From a virus: 45,146 nt of DNA. The stretch spans positions 1-45,146 of the IMG/VR virus record IMGVR_UViG_3300035183_000564. The stretch is one strand, 5' to 3'. The position numbers were made by a program, and so were the translations under genes. This document shows positions 39,938 through 44,985 of this stretch, one piece after another (position 1 is the stretch's first letter; each line of letters begins with the position of its first letter). The notes beneath the pieces were generated by a model. It was not told the origin of the DNA and did no database searches. It saw only the letters and a program-made list of their open reading frames with translations.

Positions 39938-40010
39938 TGGCGGGCGCCGGGATCGAACCGGCCACGCGGGGGCATGAGCCCCGCCGGGGCACCAGCCCCA
40001 GCCGCCCGCA
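39938..40010 (-). tRNA. tRNA-Met (CAT), initiator-like
   Basis: Minus-strand 73-nt cloverleaf. The T arm is GCCGG TTCGATC CCGGC. The anticodon arm is CGGGG CTCATGC CCCCG with U33 and anticodon CAT. The D arm is GGGG CTGGTG CCCC. The acceptor pairs GCGGGC with GCCCGC, leaving position 1 unpaired with 72. GGG:CCC in the anticodon stem and the 1:72 mismatch are hallmarks of initiator tRNA. CCA is not encoded (ACCT follows). The D-arm spacing is one to two nt unusual, so a covariance search should fix its boundaries. Confidence 0.72.
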
Positions 40011-40018
40011 TCCCCATT

Positions 40019-40282
40019 TTACCGCCGATGTAGCAACCGTTCGGCCGCCGCATATGCAATCTTGGCCGTGTCGGGCAATGCCAGAACCCGAACATGCGGC
40101 CGCAACTGCGGCATCCGACGCAACTTGTCGGCATAGGCCACGACGACGTCGGCGTGTTCCCGAAGCGTCTCCCGGACGGCCTGCGCCAGTTGGTCGGGGT
40201 CCGGCGTGCAGCCCGTAGCCCATTGATAGCAGTCTGCCGCCATGTGCCCCACCGACTGCATCAGTTCGTCTGCGATGTCCAT
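40019..40282 (-). CDS. hypothetical helical protein
   Basis: Eighty-seven residues with GGAG nine nt before the ATG. Helical, with CYQWATGCTPDPDQLAQAVRE near the middle. The tRNA follows directly. Function unknown. Confidence 0.6.
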   Translation of the reverse strand: MDIADELMQSVGHMAADCYQWATGCTPDPDQLAQAVRETLREHADVVVAYADKLRRMPQLRPHVRVLALPDTAKIAYAAAERLLHRR

Positions 40283-40288
40283 TGCGTA

Positions 40289-40537
40289 CTACTCCGTCTC
40301 GTAGGACGCGAACGCTGGCGCTGGCATAAGCGCACTTCGCCAGGCAAACGTCCTGCAGCCCGGGATTGCGTAGGCCTCGAAGATGAGCGATCCTTCGAAG
40401 CGGACTTCGGCTCGCGTAGCTTGACGGCTTTTCACAAGCTGAAAAGCCAGGGCATCGTAGTCTGGATTGTCGGTCCTGACCATCCGAAGTCCCTTACCAG
40501 TGTCGGCATAGAGCCTCCATTTCGGTCGGCGGCCCAT
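40289..40537 (-). CDS. hypothetical small protein downstream of ribozyme
   Basis: Eighty-two residues; ATG at 40537 with AAAGGAGG upstream, preceded by the leftmost hammerhead. Mixed basic alpha/beta (RLYADTGKGLRMVRTD...LAFQLVKSRQATRAEVRF). First gene of the transcript made after cleavage at 40604/40603. Not recognised. Confidence 0.62.
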   Translation of the reverse strand: MGRRPKWRLYADTGKGLRMVRTDNPDYDALAFQLVKSRQATRAEVRFEGSLIFEAYAIPGCRTFAWRSALMPAPAFASYETE

Positions 40538-40560
40538 TGTGATCTAGCCTCCTTTCTTTC

Positions 40561-40628
40561 ACCCCACGCCATCGTCAGGCCCTGGGCGGGGTCACCCCAG
40601 GACGACGGGCCAGGTGGCCCGTTTCGGC
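40561..40628 (-). ncRNA. hammerhead ribozyme 1 (type II)
   Basis: GCC-GAAA-helix III (ACGGGCC/GGCCCGU, loop ACCU)-GUC-helix I (GUCCUGGG/CCCAGGGC)-CUGACGA-U-GGC. Predicted cleavage is between 40604 and 40603. Helix II is the GCC/GGC pair, open at both RNA ends. Loop I ACCCC can pair with GGGGU just before the next gene's AAAGGAGG. The G of GCC is the G of the upstream gene's TAG stop. Confidence 0.82.
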
Positions 40629-41143
40629 TACTCTGGCCAGCACACCCGACAATCACCCGTCCAATCCAGCACCTGCCCGCAGGATGGGCACAGTTGGGGT
40701 GGGCGCTGTTCGGAGATGCAACGCGCCGCCGTGGCACCGGATGCGAGGGCACGAACCACAGACGGCCCACCGTACAGAATGCGGATGTCGGGGGTGAGAT
40801 AGTCGCCAAAACACATTGGGTTTGTGCAATGGCCAGGGATCGGCCGATACAGCCCAACCTGAACGAGCAGGTCGGACGGCTGCACCGTCACGTCACCCGG
40901 TGCGGTGGCCCGCGTCGCAAGCCGGACCGCAACGACGATGTCACCATCGCCCGGCGTAATCGAGCGCCGGTTTGGCACAACGCCAAGCAGCCCGGCCGTC
41001 GATGGGTGGCCAATGGCCGTATCGGCGGCGGCCTTGGCAATCGCCCGTACTTCATCGATTACGTCGTCGAGCGGCCATGCTGTAGAGAGAACGACGAGGC
41101 CGCCAAGGGGATGGGGCGGGAGCGCGTTTGTCACGAACAACAT
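40628..41143 (-). CDS. CP-HE-C-family-like protein with double zinc ribbon
   Basis: A 171-residue protein. The first 80 residues are alpha/beta (VIDEVRAIAKAAADTAIGHP...VVPNRRSITPGDGDIVVAVRL), resembling the end of the neighbouring family domain in order and in VPNRRSI/VPDRRPI. The C-terminus holds HCTNPMC and then CPSCGQVL...CRVC, probably zinc-binding. The start follows the previous stop without a gap, with GGAGG eight nt upstream. Function unknown. Confidence 0.66.
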   Translation of the reverse strand: MLFVTNALPPHPLGGLVVLSTAWPLDDVIDEVRAIAKAAADTAIGHPSTAGLLGVVPNRRSITPGDGDIVVAVRLATRATAPGDVTVQPSDLLVQVGLYRPIPGHCTNPMCFGDYLTPDIRILYGGPSVVRALASGATAARCISEQRPPQLCPSCGQVLDWTGDCRVCWPE

Positions 41144-41431
41144 TTAGTTAGCCTCCTCTTCACAGCTGATAATCACCAGCTCCGCTTGCTTCGTGTGCCG
41201 ACGGTCGTAGATCGGCCGTCGGTCGGGAACCCAGGCGAGCGCAAGGTGCCGCCGCTCTGGGCAGATGTTGACCATGAGGGCAGACAGCGCATCCGCAACT
41301 GCCTGGTTCTGTGACGTTTCGCCTGGCTGATACAGCGCACTGATGCGCTGGTCAGGATCGGTCACATCCTCGGCTGTCACGGCACGCCCACCGTAGCGGA
41401 CGGCCACGATGTGAAATCGGGCGCCGATCAT
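41144..41431 (-). CDS. CP-HE-C family protein
   Basis: A 95-residue protein. After IVAVRYGGRAV and a middle helix (VADALSALMVNICPERRH) comes LALAWVPDRRPI and a final strand AELVIISCEEEAN. It matches the pattern A...M...CP...H...[VI]PD-x-R...C of the two-domain 42254-42736 protein. The next ATG abuts its stop, so its last codons supply that gene's ribosome binding site. Confidence 0.68.
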   Translation of the reverse strand: MIGARFHIVAVRYGGRAVTAEDVTDPDQRISALYQPGETSQNQAVADALSALMVNICPERRHLALAWVPDRRPIYDRRHTKQAELVIISCEEEAN

Positions 41432-41652
41432 GCCATGGCCTCCTCATGGTCGCCCCAGTCAATCCGGACGGGGCGGCCGTCCTTCAGGGCGACAATGCAT
41501 GTTCCAAGCTCGCCATCCCAGGCGTGCTTGACCGCAACCGCCTTGGCGCGAGCTCGGGAACGACCGCGCCAGATCAGATCATCCGGCTCCCGACCTGGGC
41601 GCCAAGTGCCGCCGTCGCCATAGCGGATGCGTCGTACTTCGTACATTCTCAC
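41428..41652 (-). CDS. hypothetical basic protein
   Basis: Seventy-four residues from a GTG overlapping the upstream stop with GAGGAGG seven nt before it; an ATG two codons later is possible. MYEVRRIRYGDGGTWRPGR and a Lys/Ala helix, then VALKDGRPVRIDWGDHEE. A small beta-helix-beta fold, perhaps related to its neighbours. Function unknown. Confidence 0.6.
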   Translation of the reverse strand: MRMYEVRRIRYGDGGTWRPGREPDDLIWRGRSRARAKAVAVKHAWDGELGTCIVALKDGRPVRIDWGDHEEAMA

Positions 41653-41834
41653 GCCACAGCCTCCTCGTGCAGCGTCTCCCGGATTGACTGTCCAACGTAG
41701 ACAATCCGGACCCGCTTGGCACCTTGCTGTCGGGCGTCCTCGACAGCCGCGGCCACCCAAGCGGGCGCCAGGCGGCCACGTAGCCACGTCACAATCCAGC
41801 GGTCACCGTCTGCTTCTGCAACAACGTAGGTCAT
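41649..41834 (-). CDS. hypothetical small protein
   Basis: Sixty-one residues from the ATG at 41834, preceded by AAGGGAGGCTACC and a hammerhead. Strand (WIVTWLRGRL), helix (AAAVEDARQQGAKRV), strand (VRIVYVG). It heads a four-gene processed unit (41834 to 40628). Function unknown. Confidence 0.62.
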   Translation of the reverse strand: MTYVVAEADGDRWIVTWLRGRLAPAWVAAAVEDARQQGAKRVRIVYVGQSIRETLHEEAVA

Positions 41835-41850
41835 GGTAGCCTCCCTTCTC

Positions 41851-41919
41851 ACCCCTGCCATCGTCAGGCCCCGGGCGGGGTTACCCCGGAGCGACGGGCC
41901 CTAACGGGCCCGTTTCGGC
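41851..41919 (-). ncRNA. hammerhead ribozyme 2 (type II)
   Basis: Helix III ACGGGCCC/GGGCCCGU with loop GUUA, GUC cleavage between 41893 and 41892, helix I GCUCCGGG/CCCGGGGC, CUGACGA, helix II GCC/GGC. Loop I ACCCC pairs with GGGGU. It begins right after the TAA of the upstream gene. Confidence 0.85.
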
Positions 41920-42168
41920 TTACAGCTCGCAGCTGATGACATACGCCGTATCGTGATTCGGTGGCAGATCATGCGAACCGATCACGTCATGGCGCCCCGG
42001 GCACTCGGGGTTCACGATGCCAAGGGCCAGCTGGGCCCCCTGCTCTGACGAGCTGAGGACGTAATCGCGATTGACGGTCACTTGGCGGCCGAGCCAGACC
42101 GCTTTTAGCCTGGCGCCGCGATTAGCTGTAGGCCCCAGGTAGCGAACCCGGACTAGATGCGTGATCAT
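41920..42168 (-). CDS. CP-HE-C family protein, single domain
   Basis: Eighty-two residues: ITHLVRVRYLGPTANRGARL, VWLGRQVTVNRDYVL, a helix SSSEQGAQLALGIVNPECPG, then RHDVIGSH and final strand DTAYVISCEL. It is the clearest single-domain relative of the 32307-32837 tandem protein: same opening THLVxVxxLGP and same YVIxC end. AAAGGAGG precedes the ATG. It lies alone between two ribozymes. Confidence 0.72.
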   Translation of the reverse strand: MITHLVRVRYLGPTANRGARLKAVWLGRQVTVNRDYVLSSSEQGAQLALGIVNPECPGRHDVIGSHDLPPNHDTAYVISCEL

Positions 42169-42182
42169 GCTAGCCTCCTTTC

Positions 42183-42251
42183 ACCCCCTGCCATCATCAG
42201 GCCCCGGGCGGGGGTTACCCCAGGACGACGGGCCTAGCGGCCCGTTTCGGC
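42183..42251 (-). ncRNA. hammerhead ribozyme 3 (type II)
   Basis: Helix III ACGGGCC/GGCCCGU with loop GCUA, GUC cleavage between 42227 and 42226, helix I GUCCUGGG/CCCGGGGC with wobble pairs, CUGAUGA, helix II GCC/GGC. It has five C's in loop I and five G's in the downstream strand, where other copies have four and four. Confidence 0.85.
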
Positions 42252-42253
42252 GG

Positions 42254-42736
42254 TTAGGTGCGGCACCTCATGGCAATGAGCTGCCCGCGGTCGGCTGGGC
42301 GCCGGGCCCGATTGTCGGGCACCGTGGCCACGATCTCATGATCGCAGCCCGGGCAGACCTTGGCCATGAGCTCATCCAAGGCCGTTGCGACCTCGTTAGC
42401 TTCGATGTCCTGGATGCGGCCGTCTGGGCCAACCGCCACGACGTGATGCGGGCCGACCGTGTCGGGGATGCTGACCGTCTGGCCATCGCCCTCCTTACAT
42501 GCCAGGACGATAACCGCGCGGCGGTCGGCCTTGCGGCGCTGCACAGGCCGATTGTCGGGTATCCAGGCCACGACCTCATGACCGCGGCCCGGGCAGACCT
42601 TGGCCATGATGTTTTGCAGCACGGTCAGCCCTGGCCAGGCCCCGCCGAAGATGAGCCCAGCCGACGCATAACGCGTTTCAGTGTCGACTCCCTCAATCCA
42701 GTTCAGCCCATCATCCCGAAGTGCGATTGCATGCAT
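42254..42736 (-). CDS. CP-HE-C family protein, two domains
   Basis: A 160-residue protein. First domain: VLQNIMAKVCPGRGHEVVAWIPDNRPVQR...VIVLAC. Second: ALDELMAKVCPGCDHEIVATVPDNRA...LIAMRC. The two CP-x3-HE-[VI]-V-A-x-[IV]-PDNR stretches are nearly identical, so this is an internal duplication. CAGGGAGGC lies before the ATG at 42736. The Cys-His-Glu arrangement might bind metal. Family not recognised. Confidence 0.72.
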   Translation of the reverse strand: MHAIALRDDGLNWIEGVDTETRYASAGLIFGGAWPGLTVLQNIMAKVCPGRGHEVVAWIPDNRPVQRRKADRRAVIVLACKEGDGQTVSIPDTVGPHHVVAVGPDGRIQDIEANEVATALDELMAKVCPGCDHEIVATVPDNRARRPADRGQLIAMRCRT

Positions 42737-42738
42737 CG

Positions 42739-42987
42739 TCAGCCTCCCTGTCGGGCCCAGCGGCCGACGTAATGCCAGACACGGCGGCCGCGGCCTCCCC
42801 AATCAACGGTGCCAGTTGGCCCGTAGATGACGTCGGCCCCAGCTGGGGGCCGTCCGGTCCCCACCGGGCGATAGCCAGCCGCCCGAAGGGCTGCGATAGC
42901 CTCCCGAGCGTAGGCCGCACCGCCGCGGCCCAGCGCTCGCCAGTGCGAGTACTGGCCAAAGTTGCGCCGCACATCTTCGATCGTCAT
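42739..42987 (-). CDS. hypothetical small protein
   Basis: Eighty-two residues from the ATG at 42987, following AAGGGAGGCTACC and a hammerhead. IEDVRRNFGQYSHWRALGRGGAA, REAIAALRAAGYRPVGTGRP, then beta strands ending VWHYVGRW. Its stop is 2 nt before the next ATG, so the two share one processed transcript. Not recognised. Confidence 0.62.
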   Translation of the reverse strand: MTIEDVRRNFGQYSHWRALGRGGAAYAREAIAALRAAGYRPVGTGRPPAGADVIYGPTGTVDWGGRGRRVWHYVGRWARQGG

Positions 42988-43003
42988 GGTAGCCTCCCTT
43001 CTC

Positions 43004-43070
43004 ACCCCTGCCATCGTCAGGCCCTGGGCGGGGTCGCCCCGGGGCGACGGGCCAGGTGGCCCGTTTCGGC
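43004..43070 (-). ncRNA. hammerhead ribozyme 4 (type II)
   Basis: Helix III ACGGGCC/GGCCCGU with loop ACCU, GUC cleavage between 43046 and 43045, helix I GCCCCGGG/CCCAGGGC with one C.A mismatch, CUGACGA, helix II GCC/GGC. Loop I ACCCC can pair with GGGGU before the GGGAGG site. Confidence 0.8.
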
Positions 43071-43073
43071 GGT

Positions 43074-43334
43074 TCAATCCCAATACAGGCTCAGCTCTTC
43101 CTCCCACTCGGGGGGAATGGGCCCCCGAGCGGCCGCCGCCTTTGCATAAGCGGCCGCCTCACTATTCCAGCTTACGGGGATATAGGCCCCGCAGTTACCG
43201 CAGCTGAGAGGAGTAGATGTTTCATCCCAGCTGTAGTGAGGTTGACAACAGCTGTTTGGCCCGTAGAAGTGGGGCCCGCACCTTGTGCACAGGTCAGCTG
43301 CAATATCGGTGCAAGCGTAGCCCATGATTGCCAT
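43074..43334 (-). CDS. double zinc-knuckle miniprotein
   Basis: Eighty-six residues from the ATG at 43334. GYACTDIAADLCTRCGPH, then CCQPHYSWDETSTPLSCGNC, then a helix and EAAAYAKAAAARGPIPPEW. The cysteines form about two zinc sites. It is a close paralog of 44283-44546, sharing the IAADLC, SxPLSC, AYIPVSW and ARGPIP stretches. Single gene between two ribozymes. Confidence 0.7.
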   Translation of the reverse strand: MAIMGYACTDIAADLCTRCGPHFYGPNSCCQPHYSWDETSTPLSCGNCGAYIPVSWNSEAAAYAKAAAARGPIPPEWEEELSLYWD

Positions 43335-43351
43335 GACAGCCTCCCTTTCAG

Positions 43352-43418
43352 TCCCCATGCCATCGTCAGGCTCCGGTTGGGGAGTCCGGAGCGACGGGCC
43401 AGGTTGGCCCGTTTCGGC
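43352..43418 (-). ncRNA. hammerhead ribozyme 5 (type II)
   Basis: Helix III ACGGGCCA/UGGCCCGU with loop ACC, GUC cleavage between 43393 and 43392, helix I GCUCCGG/CCGGAGC (all Watson-Crick), CUGACGA, helix II GCC/GGC. Loop I UCCCCA pairs with UGGGGA, six pairs, instead of the ACCCC/GGGGU of copies 1-4. Confidence 0.87.
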
Positions 43419-43419
43419 T

Positions 43420-43716
43420 TCAATCGGTCGGCTGGCAGGTGACGATCGCCGCCAGCTTGGCATGATCGTCGGCGCGATCGATCGTCTCCAGCTGGGCGAT
43501 CGCATGGGCGCCAGCTGGGCAGCTGAAGTGACGGTTTAGGTGTCGGGCCCGCTGGAAGGCCCGATCGATCGCAGTTTGGATATCCTGCTCGACAAACGGG
43601 CCCGACTGCCGATCTACAGTCCCAAAGATCGGGCGGCCGTCCAGCCGTGATTGTCGGGGCCCGAGAATGCGAGCTTGGACCCGCCGCGGCCCAACATTGA
43701 TGATTGCGAGGTGCAT
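43420..43716 (-). CDS. CP-HE-C family protein, divergent
   Basis: Ninety-eight residues: LAIINVGPRRVQARILGPRQ, a helix (IQTAIDRAFQRARHLNRH), FSCPAGAHAIAQLETIDR and a last strand LAAIVTCQPTD. The order helix, CP-x3-H-x-I, strand ending I-V-x-C matches the family despite low identity. ATG with AAGGGAGGC. Alone between two ribozymes. Confidence 0.66.
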   Translation of the reverse strand: MHLAIINVGPRRVQARILGPRQSRLDGRPIFGTVDRQSGPFVEQDIQTAIDRAFQRARHLNRHFSCPAGAHAIAQLETIDRADDHAKLAAIVTCQPTD

Positions 43717-43734
43717 GTTTCAGCCTCCCTTCGA

Positions 43735-43801
43735 TCCCCATGCCATCGTCAGGCTCCGGTTGGGGAGTCCGGAGCGACGGGCCAGGTTGGCCCGTTTCGG
43801 C
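43735..43801 (-). ncRNA. hammerhead ribozyme 6 (type II)
   Basis: Helix III ACGGGCCA/UGGCCCGU with loop ACC, GUC cleavage between 43776 and 43775, helix I GCUCCGG/CCGGAGC, CUGACGA, helix II GCC/GGC. UCCCCA of loop I pairs with UGGGGA. Its core is almost identical to copy 5, whereas the flanks differ. Confidence 0.87.
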
Positions 43802-43802
43802 G

Positions 43803-44198
43803 CTAGCGCATGGCGGCCTCGACGCGCAGGGCGGCCTCGACGCGTCGCACAATATCCCGACCCGCGGGGCAAAGGCCCACCGCGCGGCCGAAGATCGGCG
43901 CGCCCCAGTAACTCCACACGACGTGCCCGATGGGCTGCAGCCCGAGCTCCCAGGCTGCTTGCGCCCAATCGCCGGGGAGCGCCGTATCGCAGCGTTCGGC
44001 GCGGCCCATAGCGGCCTCATGAGCCAACATTGCCAGGTCAGCTTGGGCCAGCTTGGCCCGCTCGGGATCGTCCCCGACAGCTGCTTCCTCGAGCTCCCGA
44101 AGGCGCCCATTGGCCAAGTGCGGCCGCCGCAGCTGGATATCCTCCCGAAGATGGCGCACATCCTCGAGCAGCTCATAGGCATTGCGATAGCAGTTCAT
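43803..44198 (-). CDS. hypothetical helical protein
   Basis: A 131-residue, mostly helical protein (YELLEDVRHLREDIQLRRPH, AKLAQADLAMLAHEAA), then a GLCPAGRD loop and a basic end. CPAGRD echoes the CP motif of the neighbouring family but without the final Cys strand. AGGAGG precedes the ATG. Alone between two ribozymes. Confidence 0.66.
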   Translation of the reverse strand: MNCYRNAYELLEDVRHLREDIQLRRPHLANGRLRELEEAAVGDDPERAKLAQADLAMLAHEAAMGRAERCDTALPGDWAQAAWELGLQPIGHVVWSYWGAPIFGRAVGLCPAGRDIVRRVEAALRVEAAMR

Positions 44199-44212
44199 CG
44201 GTTAGCCTCCTA

Positions 44213-44278
44213 TCCCCTGCCATCATCAGGCCCCGGTTGGGGAGTCCGGAGCGACGGGCCAAGCTGGCCCGTTTCGGC
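44213..44278 (-). ncRNA. hammerhead ribozyme 7 (type II)
   Basis: Helix III ACGGGCCA/UGGCCCGU with loop GCU, GUC cleavage between 44253 and 44252, helix I GCUCCGG/CCGGGGC with one U.G, CUGAUGA, helix II GCC/GGC. UCCCC of loop I pairs with GGGGA, which sits 3 nt from the AGGAGG site. Confidence 0.85.
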
Positions 44279-44282
44279 GCGG

Positions 44283-44546
44283 TCAGCTATGCCATTCAAG
44301 CTCAGCTTGCCATTCCTCGGGGATCGGTCCCCGCGCCGCCGCCTCCCTCACGTATGCCACTGCCTCACTATCCCAGCTGACGGGGATGTAGCTGTGGCAC
44401 ACATCGCAGCTGAGGGGTATCGAGGTGCTATCCCATTCAGCATAGGGATAGCAACAGCTCTCGGGGTCATCTACGTCCCCGTGAGGCCCGCAGCTGACGC
44501 ATAGATCAGCTGCTATTCGATTGCAAGCGTAGCCCAATACTCGCAT
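44283..44546 (-). CDS. double zinc-knuckle miniprotein, paralog
   Basis: Eighty-seven residues: GYACNRIAADLCVSCGPH, CCYPYAEWDSTSIPLSCDVC, SYIPVSWDSEAVAYVREAAA and RGPIPEEW. It is closely similar to 43074-43334 over its whole length, so the two arose by duplication about 1.2 kb apart. It is preceded by the second class of spacer element, not a hammerhead. Confidence 0.72.
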   Translation of the reverse strand: MRVLGYACNRIAADLCVSCGPHGDVDDPESCCYPYAEWDSTSIPLSCDVCHSYIPVSWDSEAVAYVREAAARGPIPEEWQAELEWHS

Positions 44547-44657
44547 GTTCGCCTCCCATGTATGGGGGCAGCTGTGTCAGCTGCCAGCGCCCTATCCTGG
44601 GCGCTCGGGGGCCCGTGAACGGCGGGCCCTCGAGCGCTCGGGAGCGAGCGCCCTAGG
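44547..44657 (-). repeat. structured spacer element, class 2, copy 1
   Basis: Minus-strand GAGCGCUC-GA-GGGCCCG...CGGGCCC-CC-GAGCGCC, then CAGGAUAGGGCGCU. A second hairpin GGCAGCTG/CAGCTGCC (44567-44585) precedes GGGAGGCGAAC and the ATG. It shares its core with the 44892 spacer. It lacks the CUGANGA/GAAA core, so it is not a hammerhead. Confidence 0.7.
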
Positions 44658-44891
44658 TTAGTCGGGGACCCGAACCCTACCGATTCGGTAGACCCGCTTG
44701 CCACCCCGATATACCCTGGGGTAGCTGAACCGGAGGGTACCGGTCTCACCTGCCACCTCAGTCCGGGCATGATCGTAACAAAGATCGATTAGATCATCCC
44801 GGTCCGGGCAGCAGTGACAGCTGCTGAGGTAGGTGAACTCCACCTCATAGCCAGCTGGCTTACCGCACTTGGCGCACAGCCGCTTATGCAT
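44658..44891 (-). CDS. zinc-finger miniprotein
   Basis: Seventy-seven residues: CAKCGKPAGY, then CHCCPD, then CYDH, about three knuckles, and a beta-type end (RFSYPRVYRGGKRVYRIGRVRV). GGGAGGCGAAC precedes the ATG. It sits between two class 2 elements. Function unknown. Confidence 0.68.
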   Translation of the reverse strand: MHKRLCAKCGKPAGYEVEFTYLSSCHCCPDRDDLIDLCYDHARTEVAGETGTLRFSYPRVYRGGKRVYRIGRVRVPD

Positions 44892-44985
44892 TGTTCGCCT
44901 CCCATTATTCTGTTAGCTAGCGCCCTATCCTGAGCGCTCGGGGGCCCGCCAATACGGGCCCTTGAGCGCTCGGGCTCTCGAGCGC
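44892..44985 (-). repeat. structured spacer element, class 2, copy 2
   Basis: Minus-strand GAGCGCUC-AA-GGGCCCG-UAUUGG-CGGGCCC-CC-GAGCGCUC, then AGGAUAGGGCGCU: 8-bp and 7-bp stacked helices around an internal loop. The core matches copy 1 (44547-44657), while the loop and flanks vary. It ends with a GGGAGGCGAAC ribosome-binding site, as copy 1 does. Confidence 0.7.

Noticed and set aside
40538-44282. Spacers as ordinary rho-independent terminators
   Set aside because: Stems lack T tracts, and a conserved CUGAYGA...GAAA...GUC core lies in the unpaired positions, which terminators do not need.
40538-44985. CRISPR array from regularly repeated sequence
   Set aside because: The repeats are 66-90 nt with variable stems, are separated by full coding genes rather than 25-40-nt spacers, and fold as hammerhead ribozymes.
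44892-44985. Twister ribozyme in the class 2 spacers
   Set aside because: A UAA and stacked helices are present, but the conserved twister internal and pseudoknot bases could not be placed in both copies.
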